The notes: a model not told the origin generated them from the letters alone. Numbered from the stretch's first letter, positions 25,223 to 34,912 are shown. The stretch: DNA of 64,000 nt from Pseudozobellia thermophila (GCF_900141855.1 NZ_FQYU01000002.1:1085883-1149882); one strand, 5' to 3'. Translations and numbers: made by a program.

Positions 25223-26518
25223 ATGGAATTTTACAGCCTAAACAAGCAAGCACCACCTGTTTCGTTCAAAGAAGCCGTCATTAGAGGTATAGCTCCCGAC
25301 CGGGGCCTTTATTTTCCCGAAAGCATCACGCCGCTTCCCGATTCGTTTTTTGACCGTATCGAAGACCTGTCCCCTACCGAAATCGCCTTTAATGCGATCC
25401 ATCAGTTTGTCAGCGACGACATACCCAACGAAGCGCTCAAGAACATTTTGGCGAATACCTTGGACTTCGAATTTCCCGTAGTGGAAATTGAGGAAAATGT
25501 AGCCACCCTTGAACTTTTTCACGGCCCCACGATGGCCTTTAAGGATGTCGGCGCACGGTTTATGGCCCAATGCCTGGGCTACTTTTCACGAAACGAAGAT
25601 ACCCAAGTAACCGTTTTGGTAGCCACCTCCGGAGATACCGGCGGGGCCGTTGCCAATGGCTTTTTGGGGGTCGAAGGCGTAAAAGTGGTCATACTCTACC
25701 CCAATGGCAAGGTAAGCGATATTCAAGAACGGCAATTGACCACCTTGGGGCAGAACATTACGGCCCTCAAGGTAGACGGTACCTTTGACGATTGCCAAAA
25801 AATGGTCAAAACGGCATTTTTAGACGATGGCATTTTGGAAAAAATGCAACTGACATCGGCCAACTCGATCAATGTGGCCCGCTGGCTGCCCCAACTTTTC
25901 TATTTCCTGTTCGCCTATAAACAGGCAAAAGCAAAGGGAAAGGAAATCGTATTCTCCATTCCTTCGGGGAACTTTGGAAACATCTGTGCCGGCATGGTCG
26001 CCCAGAAATTGGGCATGCCCGTTAAGCACTTTGTGGCGGCAACCAATGTAAACGACACGGTACCCCAGTTCATGCGCACGAACACTTATAGCCCAAAACC
26101 TTCCACCGCTACCATTTCGAACGCGATGGATGTGGGCGACCCCAGTAACTTTGTGCGCATACGCCACTTGTACGACGACGATTTTGAAAAGCTGAAAGAA
26201 AACCTTTCTTCCTATTCCTTCGACGACCAACAAACCCGTGCCGCCATGCTCAAAATTTTCAAGGAAGACGGCTATGTTGCCGATCCGCACGGTGCCGTAG
26301 GTTATTTGGGCTTAAAAACCTATTTGGAAGACCACCCCGACACCTATGGAATCTTTCTCGAAACGGCACACCCCGTGAAGTTTTTGGACGTGGTCGAGGA
26401 AACCATTGGCGAACAGGTCGATATTCCGCCACAGATCCAAAAGGTAATGGACAGGGAAAAGAAATCGATAGAGATCAAGAACTACGAAGAACTCAAGAAG
26501 TATCTTTTGTCCTCATAA
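25223..26518 (+). CDS. thrC: Threonine synthase
   Basis: A 431-residue PLP enzyme of fold type II. The lysine that binds PLP is in LFHGPTMAFKDVGARFMAQC near residue 107. The phosphate-binding region is VATSGDTGGAVANGFLG, and later come SIPSGNFGNICAGMVAQKLG and DPHGAVGYLGLK. It converts O-phosphohomoserine to threonine. It is the last gene of thrABC and is closed by a hairpin terminator. Confidence 0.97.
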   Translation: MEFYSLNKQAPPVSFKEAVIRGIAPDRGLYFPESITPLPDSFFDRIEDLSPTEIAFNAIHQFVSDDIPNEALKNILANTLDFEFPVVEIEENVATLELFHGPTMAFKDVGARFMAQCLGYFSRNEDTQVTVLVATSGDTGGAVANGFLGVEGVKVVILYPNGKVSDIQERQLTTLGQNITALKVDGTFDDCQKMVKTAFLDDGILEKMQLTSANSINVARWLPQLFYFLFAYKQAKAKGKEIVFSIPSGNFGNICAGMVAQKLGMPVKHFVAATNVNDTVPQFMRTNTYSPKPSTATISNAMDVGDPSNFVRIRHLYDDDFEKLKENLSSYSFDDQQTRAAMLKIFKEDGYVADPHGAVGYLGLKTYLEDHPDTYGIFLETAHPVKFLDVVEETIGEQVDIPPQIQKVMDREKKSIEIKNYEELKKYLLSS

Positions 26519-26523
26519 AAAGG

Positions 26524-26550
26524 AAAGGGCCCTCGAGGGGCCCTTTTTTA
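26524..26550. terminator. Terminator between thrC and the Xaa-Pro peptidase gene
   Basis: The arms AAAGGGCCC and GGGCCCTTT surround a short loop, with a T-run on the plus strand. It lies in the 48-bp gap between convergent genes. The A-rich left flank may also let it stop the opposite transcript. Confidence 0.85.
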
Positions 26551-26566
26551 ATGCTTGATTCTTTCA

Positions 26567-28189
26567 CTAATCCAATTGGGGCAGTTTAAAATCGTCCAAG
26601 GGACTCGGTTGTGCCATCATGGCTTCGATGGCTTCGGTAGTCCGGGGAGCCCTGGCCGAAAGGTTGACCGGACCTTCTTCGGTAATTAGAATATCATCCT
26701 CTATCCGAACGGCGATGCCCCACCATTTCTTATCGCAATCGCTTCCTTCGGGGATATAGATACCCGGTTCTACGGTAATAACGGTATTGGGCTTAAACGG
26801 GCGATAAGTACCCTTGTCATGTACATCGAGGCCCAGATAGTGCGAGGTTCCGTGCGGAAAATATATTCGGGCGTCCTCTTCCCTTGAAATGATGCCCAGT
26901 TCCATCAAGCCTTCGGCGACCACCTTGCTGGCGGCCTGCCCCGGCGCCTGAAAAGGCGCCCCCACCACACTGGCCTTGATCCCGGCTTCCTGGGCCCGGT
27001 AAACGATGTCGTAGATCTGCTTTTGCGCTTTGGTGAACTTGCCGTTCGCCGGTATGGTCCGTGTAACATCGGCCGTATACCCATGGTATTCGGCACCGAG
27101 GTCCATCAACACCAGATCGTTGCCCACTTTCGGTTTGTTGTTCTCGATGTAGTGCAAGATACACCCGTTGTTTCCGCCGCCCACGATCGAAGGGTAGCCC
27201 TCATACTCCGCCCCGTATTTTTTGTAGACGTACTCGTGAACCCCTTGGATCTCGGTTTCCGACATGTTCGGATGCATGGCCTTCATCACCTCGATCTGCC
27301 CTACGGCCGATATTTCGATCGCCTTTTTGAGCAGCACGAGCTCTTCTTCGGTCTTGGTTTCGCGCAAACCGGCCATAATTTCCTGTAACAAAACGGAATT
27401 AAGATTGTTGCCGGCCAATTTTAAGGACACCTTTTCCTTGATGTCGCTGCGCAAATTGTCGTCGGCCGCATTTACAAACCCGCTCAACAGTTCGTCTTCC
27501 CCAAGCCTTTCGTCCCTGTTCAAATACCGCCCCAATACTTGGGCCACATTGGCGCTGTTTTCGATATCGGTCGAGGTGATCATGGCATACAATTGTTGTT
27601 TGGTCGCGTCGTAATCGGCGGGATAGTTCGCCTTTTCCTTAAAGGTTTTGATCAAATCAAACAGGTCGGCGTTGTTTCCCGTATCGCGAACATCGTTTTC
27701 AAAATCAAGGAAGAGCACCGAATCGAAGCCCTGAAAGTTGATGTCGATCTTCGAAAAATCCGCCCCGTTGAACACCTTCTTAAAACCCAAACGCTCTTTG
27801 GCCCCTTCGATGCCAAGTCGTCTCCCGTTCCATTGTTCGGCCCTGGGGTCGCGCTCCTGAACGTAGAGTATTTCATCATAGCCATCATCATTATCGGCAT
27901 ACTGGGTTTCCGAAAAAAGTAACAGTACGGCGTTGGGCTCCTTGTATCCCGTCAAATAATAAAAATTGGGATCTTGGTGGTAGACATAGTCCACATCATT
28001 GGCCCGGTTCCTTACCGGGTTGGCAAAAAAGACGGCCACGCTGTTGGGCGGCATCATCTTGCGCACCTCATCCCTTCTCCCCTTGTGAAAGTCGGCCGGA
28101 AGAAAATCGCTGGGAATATCCTGGGCACCCAGGCCGGCACAAACAAACAACAACATGATCAAATACGGTCTTACTCTTTCAATGTCCAT
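26567..28189 (-). CDS. Xaa-Pro aminopeptidase (M24B), exported
   Basis: A 540-residue metallopeptidase with an N-terminal signal (MDIERVRPYLIMLLFVCAGL, then GAQ). This Met is preferred over one 13 codons upstream because it begins the signal peptide directly. The N-terminal AMP_N domain carries VAVFFANPVRNRANDVDYVY. The C-terminal pita-bread domain has the five metal ligands in order: two Asp in LVLMDLGAEYHGYTADVTRT, His in HGTSHYLGLDVHD, Glu in VEPGIYIPEG, and Glu in VRIEDDIL. It cleaves the N-terminal residue before proline, probably in the periplasm, so it may aid peptide nutrition. It diverges from gcvT. Confidence 0.93.
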   Translation of the reverse strand: MDIERVRPYLIMLLFVCAGLGAQDIPSDFLPADFHKGRRDEVRKMMPPNSVAVFFANPVRNRANDVDYVYHQDPNFYYLTGYKEPNAVLLLFSETQYADNDDGYDEILYVQERDPRAEQWNGRRLGIEGAKERLGFKKVFNGADFSKIDINFQGFDSVLFLDFENDVRDTGNNADLFDLIKTFKEKANYPADYDATKQQLYAMITSTDIENSANVAQVLGRYLNRDERLGEDELLSGFVNAADDNLRSDIKEKVSLKLAGNNLNSVLLQEIMAGLRETKTEEELVLLKKAIEISAVGQIEVMKAMHPNMSETEIQGVHEYVYKKYGAEYEGYPSIVGGGNNGCILHYIENNKPKVGNDLVLMDLGAEYHGYTADVTRTIPANGKFTKAQKQIYDIVYRAQEAGIKASVVGAPFQAPGQAASKVVAEGLMELGIISREEDARIYFPHGTSHYLGLDVHDKGTYRPFKPNTVITVEPGIYIPEGSDCDKKWWGIAVRIEDDILITEEGPVNLSARAPRTTEAIEAMMAQPSPLDDFKLPQLD

Positions 28190-28238
28190 GGTATTTGGTT
28201 TTTGGGTTGCTCCGTAAAAAACGAACAAAATATTATGT

Positions 28239-28246
28239 CAAACATA
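28239..28246 (-). promoter_or_regulatory. Possible -7 box for the Xaa-Pro peptidase gene
   Basis: TATGTTTG on the minus strand fits TAnnTTTG and lies 50 bp upstream of the chosen ATG. The -33 element is not recognisable. Confidence 0.35.
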
Positions 28247-28281
28247 ACGAATGTCAATTATTCTAAACCTAATTAATTCAA

Positions 28282-28289
28282 TAGATTTG
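28282..28289 (+). promoter_or_regulatory. -7 box of the gcvT unit
   Basis: TAGATTTG matches TAnnTTTG and sits 23 bp upstream of the gcvT ATG at 28313. The -33 region is weak (TTATT). No glycine riboswitch-like structure fits in this short leader. Confidence 0.45.
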
Positions 28290-28312
28290 CAAAATTCTAA
28301 TACAAAGTTACA

Positions 28313-29401
28313 ATGAAAGATACAGCCTTGACACCGACCCATATCGCCTTGGGCGCCAAAATGATTCCCTTTGCCGGTTACCGTATGCCGGTTTCCTATG
28401 AAGGGGTTAACATAGAGCACGAAACCGTCCGCAACGGGGTCGGGGTGTTCGACGTGTCGCATATGGGCGAATTTCTGATCGAAGGGCCAAAAGCCCTTGA
28501 ACTGATTCAAAAGGTGAGCTCCAACGACGCATCAAAGCTGACCCTGGGCAAAGCCCAGTACAGCTGTCTGCCCAACGAAACCGGTGGAATTGTGGACGAC
28601 CTTATCGTTTACCGTGTTAAGGAAGAGACCTATTTATTGGTGGTCAACGCGTCGAACATCGATAAGGATTGGGCCCATATCAGCCGGTACAACCAAAATA
28701 TCGGTGCCGAAATGCGAAACATTTCGGACGGGTTCTCGCTACTGGCCATCCAAGGCCCCAAGGCGGTGGAGGCCATGCAGGCGCTGACTTCGGTCAACCT
28801 GGCAGCCATCAAGTTCTACCATTTCGAAGTGGGCGATTTTGCGGGTATTGCCAATGTCATTATTTCGGCAACGGGCTATACGGGTTCCGGGGGATTCGAG
28901 ATCTATTGCAAGAACAGCGAGGTTCAACAGGTTTGGGACAAGGTGTTCGAGGCCGGGAAAGCGTACGGTATCAAACCCATAGGATTGGCCGCACGCGACA
29001 CCTTGAGGTTGGAAATGGGCTACTGCCTTTACGGAAACGACATCGACGATCATACCTCGCCCATCGAGGCCGGGCTGGGATGGATCACCAAATTCAACAA
29101 AGATTTCGTAAACAGCGACAAGCTTGCGAAAGAAAAAGAGGCCGGCCCCAAGCGCAAACTGATCGCCTTTGAGCTCAACGAACGCGGCATACCCCGACAT
29201 GGGTACGACATCGTGGACCAAGAAGGCGTAAAAATCGGGACCGTTACCTCGGGCACTATGTCGCCGTCACTGAACAAGGGCATTGGTCTCGGCTATGTAC
29301 CGACCCACCTTTCGGCCATTGGAAACCAGATCAACATACAAATACGGAAAAAAACCGTGGCCGCCACCGTGGTGAAGCTTCCGTTCTATAAAGGTAAATG
29401 A
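28313..29401 (+). CDS. gcvT: Glycine cleavage system aminomethyltransferase (T protein)
   Basis: A 362-residue folate-dependent enzyme of normal length. The start is [20 protein letters not shown] and the N-terminal fold includes [20 protein letters not shown]. The catalytic Asp is in [29 protein letters not shown] and [20 protein letters not shown] follow, with a C-terminal barrel ([17 protein letters not shown]). It releases ammonia from aminomethylated H protein and forms methylenetetrahydrofolate. The other gcv genes are not in the window. Its stop overlaps the glsA start (ATGA), so it is the first gene of a gcvT-glsA-SDR unit. Confidence 0.96.
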   Translation: MKDTALTPTHIALGAKMIPFAGYRMPVSYEGVNIEHETVRNGVGVFDVSHMGEFLIEGPKALELIQKVSSNDASKLTLGKAQYSCLPNETGGIVDDLIVYRVKEETYLLVVNASNIDKDWAHISRYNQNIGAEMRNISDGFSLLAIQGPKAVEAMQALTSVNLAAIKFYHFEVGDFAGIANVIISATGYTGSGGFEIYCKNSEVQQVWDKVFEAGKAYGIKPIGLAARDTLRLEMGYCLYGNDIDDHTSPIEAGLGWITKFNKDFVNSDKLAKEKEAGPKRKLIAFELNERGIPRHGYDIVDQEGVKIGTVTSGTMSPSLNKGIGLGYVPTHLSAIGNQINIQIRKKTVAATVVKLPFYKGK

Positions 29402-30312
29402 CAGATTTTCAAAAGACCCTCGACGCCATTTACAAGAAGGCCGCATGCAGCGATGCGCGCGGGGAAACGGCATCGTATATTCCCGAACTGGCCGATATCG
29501 ATGCCCACAAGTTCGGCATGCACCTGATCGATAGCGACCAAAGAAACTATAGCGTCGGCGATTCAAACGAAAATTTTTCCATTCAAAGCATATCGAAGGT
29601 CCTGTCACTTACCATGGCCCTGGGCCTTATAGGCGAGGACTTATGGAAACGGGTAGGCGTAGAGCCTTCGGGCGACCCCTTCAACCACCTCTCGCTTTTG
29701 GAGCAGGAAAACGGGATTCCGCGAAACCCCTTGATCAATGCCGGTGCCATTGTTGTTGCCGACATATTGGTGTCGCGGCTAAAAAGACCGAAGGAAGATT
29801 TTCTGGCTTTTATAAGAAACATCGCGAACGATCGTTCTATAAGCTATAACGAACGGGTAGCGGCTTCGGAAAAAGCTACGGGCTTTCGAAATTTTGCGGC
29901 CGCCCATTTATTGAAATCATACGGCAACCTGAAGAACGATGTCGACCTGGTCCTCGATTTCTATTTTCACCAATGCGCCATTGAAATGAGCTGTGCCCAA
30001 TTGGCCAAAACCTTTTTTCTTTATGGCAATGGGGGCCGATGCATGCAGGGCCAAGGCTATTTGAATACCCATCAGGTAAAAAGGATCAACGCCCTTATGC
30101 TCACCTGCGGTTTTTACGATGAAGCCGGTGAATTTGCCTTCGAGGTGGGCCTACCCGGAAAAAGCGGTGTTGGCGGGGGCATCGTCGCCCTATTGCCGAA
30201 TACGTTTTGTGTGGCCTGTTGGTCGCCCGGTCTCAACAAAAAAGGCAACTCGAAACTAGGAATGGAGGCCCTTGAAAAATTAACATCCGATACCGGTTTA
30301 TCTATATTTTGA
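29398..30312 (+). CDS. glsA: Glutaminase
   Basis: A 304-residue serine-dependent glutaminase. The catalytic SxxK (Ser 64, Lys 67) is in [19 protein letters not shown]. Conserved blocks include [15 protein letters not shown], the central [15 protein letters not shown] stretch (here [17 protein letters not shown]), and [12 protein letters not shown]. It hydrolyses glutamine to glutamate and ammonia. It overlaps gcvT by 4 bp and the next gene by 4 bp, so the three are translationally linked. Both gcvT and glsA release ammonia, though no shared pathway is established. Confidence 0.96.
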   Translation: MTDFQKTLDAIYKKAACSDARGETASYIPELADIDAHKFGMHLIDSDQRNYSVGDSNENFSIQSISKVLSLTMALGLIGEDLWKRVGVEPSGDPFNHLSLLEQENGIPRNPLINAGAIVVADILVSRLKRPKEDFLAFIRNIANDRSISYNERVAASEKATGFRNFAAAHLLKSYGNLKNDVDLVLDFYFHQCAIEMSCAQLAKTFFLYGNGGRCMQGQGYLNTHQVKRINALMLTCGFYDEAGEFAFEVGLPGKSGVGGGIVALLPNTFCVACWSPGLNKKGNSKLGMEALEKLTSDTGLSIF

Positions 30313-31136
30313 TTTTGGAGAACAAAAAGATCCTCATACTTGGAGCCAGTGGCTTTTTGGGCAATGCTATTTACAAAGAGCTTTGTAATTACTTTGATAC
30401 CTATGGCACCTACTTCAACGCAAGGCGCTCCTTTGAAGGCAACCAACAATTCTTCAAATACAATTTAGAGGAAGACGATGTCTTCGAAATACTCGAAAAG
30501 CTAAGGCCCCATACGATCATATCGGCCGTACGTGGAAATTTTGCCGCCCAGATCCAGGCCCATCACCATATCGTCGAATATTTGGCCAACCACGAATGCA
30601 AGCTCTACTTCCTGTCATCGGCCAATGTTTTTGACGCCTATCGCAAGTACCCCTCCTACGAGTACGACAAAACCCTCTCGGAGAGCGTCTACGGCCGATT
30701 GAAGATCAAGATAGAGAACATGATGTTAAGGCTTCCACAAGAGAAGATGTGTATTCTTAGAATCCCAATGGTCTTCGGCAACGGATCGCCTCGGATCAAG
30801 GAAATAAAGAAAAACATATGGGAAAACAAACCCGTGGAAGTATTCCCCAACCTGATCATAAACGTCACCAACGACGATAAATTAACGCAACAAATCCACT
30901 ACCTGATCAACCGAAACAAAACGGGTATCTACCATTTGGGCAGCAAAGACCTGGTACACCACGAAGATTTTGTCAAGGAAACCGTAGATCGCATTGGCCA
31001 CTTCACGCCCATATACAAAAGGGTTTTTACTTCAAACGAAGAGCGGTATTTAGCGGTACTTCCGAAAGACAATAAACTCCCCAAGAACCTACAGGTGACC
31101 TATCAAGAAGTAATCGACCACCACATTATGGGATAG
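30309..31136 (+). CDS. NAD-dependent epimerase/dehydratase-like (RmlD-type extended SDR) protein
   Basis: A 275-residue Rossmann-fold protein with the N-terminal dinucleotide motif KILILGASGFLGNAIYKEL. YEYDKTLSESVYGRLKIKIE takes the place of the catalytic Tyr-x3-Lys and reads YGRLK. CILRIPMVFGNGSPRIKEIK and GIYHLGSKDLVHHEDFVK follow, as in RmlD/dTDP-4-dehydrorhamnose reductase relatives. The substrate is probably a sugar nucleotide but is not determinable. The start used is TTG at 30309, overlapping the glsA stop; another TTG at 30315 is possible, and no ATG fits. It ends the gcvT-glsA unit. Confidence 0.8.
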   Translation: MILENKKILILGASGFLGNAIYKELCNYFDTYGTYFNARRSFEGNQQFFKYNLEEDDVFEILEKLRPHTIISAVRGNFAAQIQAHHHIVEYLANHECKLYFLSSANVFDAYRKYPSYEYDKTLSESVYGRLKIKIENMMLRLPQEKMCILRIPMVFGNGSPRIKEIKKNIWENKPVEVFPNLIINVTNDDKLTQQIHYLINRNKTGIYHLGSKDLVHHEDFVKETVDRIGHFTPIYKRVFTSNEERYLAVLPKDNKLPKNLQVTYQEVIDHHIMG

Positions 31137-31213
31137 CCATTACGTCAAAAATAAACCGCTATGGAGCCCAAAAAAAAGGGCTTATTTCATAACTTGCTTA
31201 AAAACAAAAAGTT

Positions 31214-31927
31214 ATGAAAAACAAAACAGACTTCAGTTCGCTCAAGGCCGTATATGTCAATTGTACCTTAAAGAAATCGCCGACCCAAAGCCATACCCAA
31301 GGTTTGATGGATGTGTCGCAAGAAATCATGAAAAACGAGGGCGTGACCTTTAAGAATATCAGGGCGGTCGACCACGACATTGCTTACGGGGTGCAGCCCG
31401 ACATGACCCAGGAAGGGGGCGAAAAGGATGCCTGGCCCGAACTTTTTGAAACCATTTACGATGCCGACATACTGGTTTTGGGCACCCCGATCTGGTTGGG
31501 CGAACGCTCGTCGGTCTGTACCAAGGTCATCGAACGTCTTTACGCCATGTCGGGCAAACAAAACGAAAAAGGGCAATATCTGTATTACGGCAAGGTAGGC
31601 GGAACCGTGATAACCGGCAATGAGGACGGCGTAAAGCACTGCGCCATGGGTATACTTTACGCCTTGCAGCACTTGGGATATTCCATTCCGCCCCAAGCGG
31701 ATTGTGGCTGGTTGGGAGAAATCGGCCCTGGTCCCAGTTATCTCGATGAAGAGGCCCATTCGAAGACCAATGATTTTACCAACAGGAATACTACCTTTAT
31801 GACCTATAACATGCTCCATCTGGCCCATATGCTCAAATCGAACGGAGGCTATCCCGCTTATGGCAACTCGAGAAAGGCATGGGACAGTGGATCGCGATGG
31901 GGCTTTGAAAATCCCGAATACCGCTAA
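31214..31927 (+). CDS. Flavodoxin-fold NAD(P)H-dependent oxidoreductase
   Basis: A 237-residue protein of the NADPH-dependent FMN reductase/flavodoxin-like family. It has a strand and FMN phosphate loop near the N-terminus (AVYVNCTLKKSPTQSHTQGL), a second strand with ADILVLGTPIWLGERSSVC, and GGTVITGNEDGVKHCAMGIL, as in flavoproteins that bind FMN at strand ends. The redox partner is unknown. It starts 77 bp after the SDR gene, with only a weak hairpin (AGCCC/GGGCT) between, and is followed 32 bp later by the pterin dehydratase gene, probably in one transcript. Confidence 0.85.
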   Translation: MKNKTDFSSLKAVYVNCTLKKSPTQSHTQGLMDVSQEIMKNEGVTFKNIRAVDHDIAYGVQPDMTQEGGEKDAWPELFETIYDADILVLGTPIWLGERSSVCTKVIERLYAMSGKQNEKGQYLYYGKVGGTVITGNEDGVKHCAMGILYALQHLGYSIPPQADCGWLGEIGPGPSYLDEEAHSKTNDFTNRNTTFMTYNMLHLAHMLKSNGGYPAYGNSRKAWDSGSRWGFENPEYR

Positions 31928-31959
31928 AACCAAGTATCAATATTAAAACCCGTAAGAAA

Positions 31960-32247
31960 ATGGAAAAATTAACGGAGGTCGAAATCGAAAAGGAATTGGA
32001 ACAATTGGAGGGCTGGGAATACGTCGATGGGGCCATCGAAACCACGTTTGAGTTTAAGAATTTCAAGGAGGCCTTTTCCGTCATGACCCGTATTGCCTTT
32101 GAATGCGAGGCCCAGGGGCACCATCCCGATTGGCAAAACGTGTACAATACCTTGAGCATTCGGCTCAACACCCACGATGCCGAAGGAGTAACGGAAAAGG
32201 ACTTTAAATTGGCAAAAAGCATCGAAGAGATCATTGAGAGCGATTAA
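31960..32247 (+). CDS. 4a-hydroxytetrahydrobiopterin (pterin-4a-carbinolamine) dehydratase
   Basis: A 95-residue protein of normal length for the family. The catalytic region EAQGHHPDWQNVYNTLSIRL contains the two adjacent His and the Pro-Asp-Trp of the active site, and is followed by LNTHDAEGVTEKDFKLAKSI. It regenerates dihydropterin after aromatic amino acid hydroxylation, or acts in molybdopterin-related pterin metabolism. No phenylalanine hydroxylase is nearby. The start is MEKLTEVEIEKELEQLEGWE. Confidence 0.95.
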   Translation: MEKLTEVEIEKELEQLEGWEYVDGAIETTFEFKNFKEAFSVMTRIAFECEAQGHHPDWQNVYNTLSIRLNTHDAEGVTEKDFKLAKSIEEIIESD

Positions 32248-32329
32248 TGGACAGGCGATTGCCATAGGGGCTATTTCTTATTGAAAGTGACACAACTGCC
32301 TTTATTTTCCTAGTAGTCGAACATTTTTT

Positions 32330-32337
32330 TAAATTTG
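32330..32337 (+). promoter_or_regulatory. -7 box of the yebC-family gene
   Basis: TAAATTTG matches TAnnTTTG and is 30 bp upstream of the ATG at 32368. The -33 position carries TTCC rather than TTTG. Confidence 0.5.
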
Positions 32338-32367
32338 CGACCATTATAACATTAGTATTCAAAAATT

Positions 32368-33078
32368 ATGGGAAGAGCTTTTGAATTTAGGAAGGCAAGA
32401 AAATTGAAAAGATGGTCTGCAATGTCCAAAGCCTTTACACGAATAGGCAAAGACATTGTCATTGCCGTTAAGGAAGGCGGCCCCGACCCGGCCTCAAACT
32501 CTAAATTAAGAGCCGTAATTCAAAATGCGAAGTCCGTCAATATGCCGAAAGACAATATTGAACGGGCCATAAAAAGAGCTTCCGACAAAAGTTTGGGCGA
32601 TTACAAGGAAGTACTTTACGAAGGTTATGCCCCCCATGGCATTGCCATTTTAATTGAGACCGCTACCGATAACAACACGCGGACCGTCGCCAATATCAGA
32701 AGTTATTTCAACAAATGCGATGGTAGCCTGGGCACCTCGGGTTCCGTAGAATTCATGTTCGACCACACCTGTAATTTCCGGATTCCTGCCGAGGGTATCG
32801 ACCCCGAGGAACTCGAGCTCGAAATGATCGATTTTGGCGCGGAGGAAGTCTTTGTGGATGACGACGGTATTTTGATATATGCCCCTTTCGAAAGCTTTGG
32901 GGCCATACAAAAGGAACTTGAGAACAGGGGAATAGAAATTCTATCCTCCGGTTTTGAACGCATCCCGAAAGTGACCAAGAAACTTACCGAGGAAGAAGCG
33001 GCCGACGTTGAAAAACTGCTCGAAAAAATAGAGGAAGACGACGATGTGCAGAACGTGTACCACACGATGCAGGAATAA
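32368..33078 (+). CDS. YebC/PmpR-family regulatory or ribosome-associated protein
   Basis: A 236-residue protein with the invariant start MGRAFEFRKARKLKRWSAMS and KAFTRIGKDIVIAVKEGGPD. ARAVIQNAK-like and NMPKDNIERAIKRAS helices follow, then YEGYAPHGIAILIETATDNN and an acidic C-terminal domain. YebC proteins were first described as DNA-binding regulators; recent work on the family also links them to translation of difficult sequences such as proline stretches. Either role is possible here. It is monocistronic and convergent with the acyltransferase gene. Confidence 0.95.
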   Translation: MGRAFEFRKARKLKRWSAMSKAFTRIGKDIVIAVKEGGPDPASNSKLRAVIQNAKSVNMPKDNIERAIKRASDKSLGDYKEVLYEGYAPHGIAILIETATDNNTRTVANIRSYFNKCDGSLGTSGSVEFMFDHTCNFRIPAEGIDPEELELEMIDFGAEEVFVDDDGILIYAPFESFGAIQKELENRGIEILSSGFERIPKVTKKLTEEEAADVEKLLEKIEEDDDVQNVYHTMQE

Positions 33079-33160
33079 AACCAAGCCCTGGCACCAAACA
33101 TTGCCAAAGGTGTTAACGACGCTTTTGACGGTTCGGACCAACGGGCCATGTTCGGTCGAA

Positions 33161-33694
33161 TCAACGTCTTTTATATCCCTCGACCCCTTCGAAAAACGTC
33201 TGGTATAGGGCCAAATCGGCCTCTATGTCGCCTGTTGGGGTATAAGGTTCCGAAATTTTGATTTGCTTTTTACCAAAATCAAAGGCCACGAGAACAATCG
33301 GCACTTGGGCCGAGAGGGCGATATAGTAAAATCCCGTTTTCCAACGACTTACCTTTTTTCGGGTTCCTTCCGGGGCAATGGTAAGACGAAAGACATCCCT
33401 TTCATTGAAAATTTGGACGGTAGAGGAAACCGTGTCGCTTTTACGGCTTCTGTCGATGGGCGCTCCTCCCATCTTCCTAAAGAACCAACCGAAGGGCGGT
33501 TTAAAAAGGCTCTTTTTTCCGATCCAATTGATAGGTTCCTTCCATACGGCACGAACGAGCACCCCCAAGAAAAAATCGACAAAGCTGGTATGTGGCACCA
33601 CGGCAATCACGAACTTCTTCAAATGGCCGGGAAAGGTACCCACCATTTGCCACCCCAATACCTTGTAAAAAATAAATCGGGCCAGTTGCTGCAC
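33161..33694 (-). CDS. 1-acyl-sn-glycerol-3-phosphate acyltransferase family protein (PlsC-like)
   Basis: A 177-residue, short-form acyltransferase. The catalytic HxxxxD is in VVPHTSFVDFFLGVLVRAVW (His 35, Asp 40). The second motif lies around KPPFGWFFRKMGGAPIDRSR and the third is LTIAPEGTRKKVSRWKTGFY. It lacks clear membrane helices, unlike longer PlsC proteins, and matches the compact flavobacterial group. Motifs support transfer of an acyl chain to a glycerophosphate-type acceptor, though the exact acceptor is uncertain. It stands alone between yebC and the kdnB group. Confidence 0.88.
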   Translation of the reverse strand: MQQLARFIFYKVLGWQMVGTFPGHLKKFVIAVVPHTSFVDFFLGVLVRAVWKEPINWIGKKSLFKPPFGWFFRKMGGAPIDRSRKSDTVSSTVQIFNERDVFRLTIAPEGTRKKVSRWKTGFYYIALSAQVPIVLVAFDFGKKQIKISEPYTPTGDIEADLALYQTFFEGVEGYKRR

Positions 33695-33778
33695 GGTAGG
33701 ATCTAGTTTTGATTATTTTCTCGATGATTCCATAACACACCAAGTACGGCGTGCAACGCAAAAATACCGAAATGAAAT

Positions 33779-34912
33779 TTAAATCTTTCTATAAATTCCT
33801 TCCAGCTTATCCGGCGTAACGACCTCCCGCCAATGCCGTCCGAGCGCATTTTCCCATAACGGGACCATACCCATTGCCACCGAGATCATGGTGTGGAACT
33901 GGTCGTCGGTCAAATCGGAGCAGACCCCTTTGGGCATTACGATACCGTGTTTTTTCTGCATCTCCTTAAAGGTTGCCACCCCCTCGGGATAGAACTCCTC
34001 CAAATGCTGAAACACCAAACAGTTGCCGATTCCATGCCTGACGCCGAGTACAAAGCCTAGGCCATAACTCATGGCATGGGCCACCCCCACCTGTGAATAG
34101 GCGATGCTCATCCCCCCGTGCCAAGAGGCCATCATCAATTTCTCGCGCGATTCTTCGGTCGAAATATCGCCCAGATACACCTCTTTGCACAAATCGAGCG
34201 CCTTTTCGCCATAGCTTTGGCTAAAGGCGTTGAGATAGGTACCCTGTAGCGATTCGATACAATGTATATAACAATCCATTCCCGTATAGAACCACTGTTC
34301 CTTGGAAACCCCCTGGGTCAGGTCGGGATCGAGGACCACTTGGTCAAAAGTGGTATAATCGGAATTGATGCCCAGCTTTTTTTCAGGTCCCAAAAGCACC
34401 GTAGTACGCGATACTTCGGCCCCGGTGCCGCTAATGGTCGGAATGCCGACGTGGTAAACGGACGGTTGCCGAACCAGGTCCCATCCTTGGTATTGCGATG
34501 CCCCTCCCTTATTGGTCAATAGGATGGATACCGCCTTGGCCAGGTCCATCAAGGTTCCCCCGCCAATACCCACGATACCCGAGGGCAGCTCCCCGTAGTC
34601 GTCCCTGACCTTTTCGACCAGTGCGTCGACCTGGTCGGTCTTGGGCTCCTCGTCCGCCGAAACAAAGATGATCCGATCGTTGAAAAGCAGGGGAATGCGC
34701 TCGGCCAGCTCCCTTCCTTCAAAAACATCGTCGACCAAAAAGATAAACGGCGCCTCGGCGTGCCGTCTCTTGGGAAGCAAAATTTCCCCCAATTGATCAA
34801 AACTGCCTTTTCCAAAAATAACCCTTGGAACCATGGGGAAGTTTTTATAGTTGGTCTTTGGCTTAGAAGCAACTTGCTGTATTCCCTGATTCTTATTAAA
34901 CTCCATATACAT
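33779..34912 (-). CDS. KdnB-like Kdo 8-oxidase (iron-containing alcohol dehydrogenase family)
   Basis: A group III metal-dependent alcohol dehydrogenase of 377 residues. Blocks in order are VIFGKGSFDQLGEIL, VGIGGGTLMDLAKAVSILLT, QYQGWDLVRQPSVYHVGIPT, SGTGAEVSRTTVLLGPEKKL, then QWFYTGMDCYIHCIESLQGT with a metal-ligand Asp, and HAMSYGLGFVLGVRHGIGN with metal-ligand His residues. Nearly every block matches what I recall of Shewanella KdnB, which oxidises C8 of Kdo before KdnA adds an amino group. The gene shares a leftward unit with HAD and kdsB, supporting a Kdo role. No kdnA-type aminotransferase is in the window. The start is taken at the ATG at 34912 (MYMEFNKNQG); 34906 is also possible, and a GTG at 34966 looks too early. 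Confidence 0.8.
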   Translation of the reverse strand: MYMEFNKNQGIQQVASKPKTNYKNFPMVPRVIFGKGSFDQLGEILLPKRRHAEAPFIFLVDDVFEGRELAERIPLLFNDRIIFVSADEEPKTDQVDALVEKVRDDYGELPSGIVGIGGGTLMDLAKAVSILLTNKGGASQYQGWDLVRQPSVYHVGIPTISGTGAEVSRTTVLLGPEKKLGINSDYTTFDQVVLDPDLTQGVSKEQWFYTGMDCYIHCIESLQGTYLNAFSQSYGEKALDLCKEVYLGDISTEESREKLMMASWHGGMSIAYSQVGVAHAMSYGLGFVLGVRHGIGNCLVFQHLEEFYPEGVATFKEMQKKHGIVMPKGVCSDLTDDQFHTMISVAMGMVPLWENALGRHWREVVTPDKLEGIYRKI

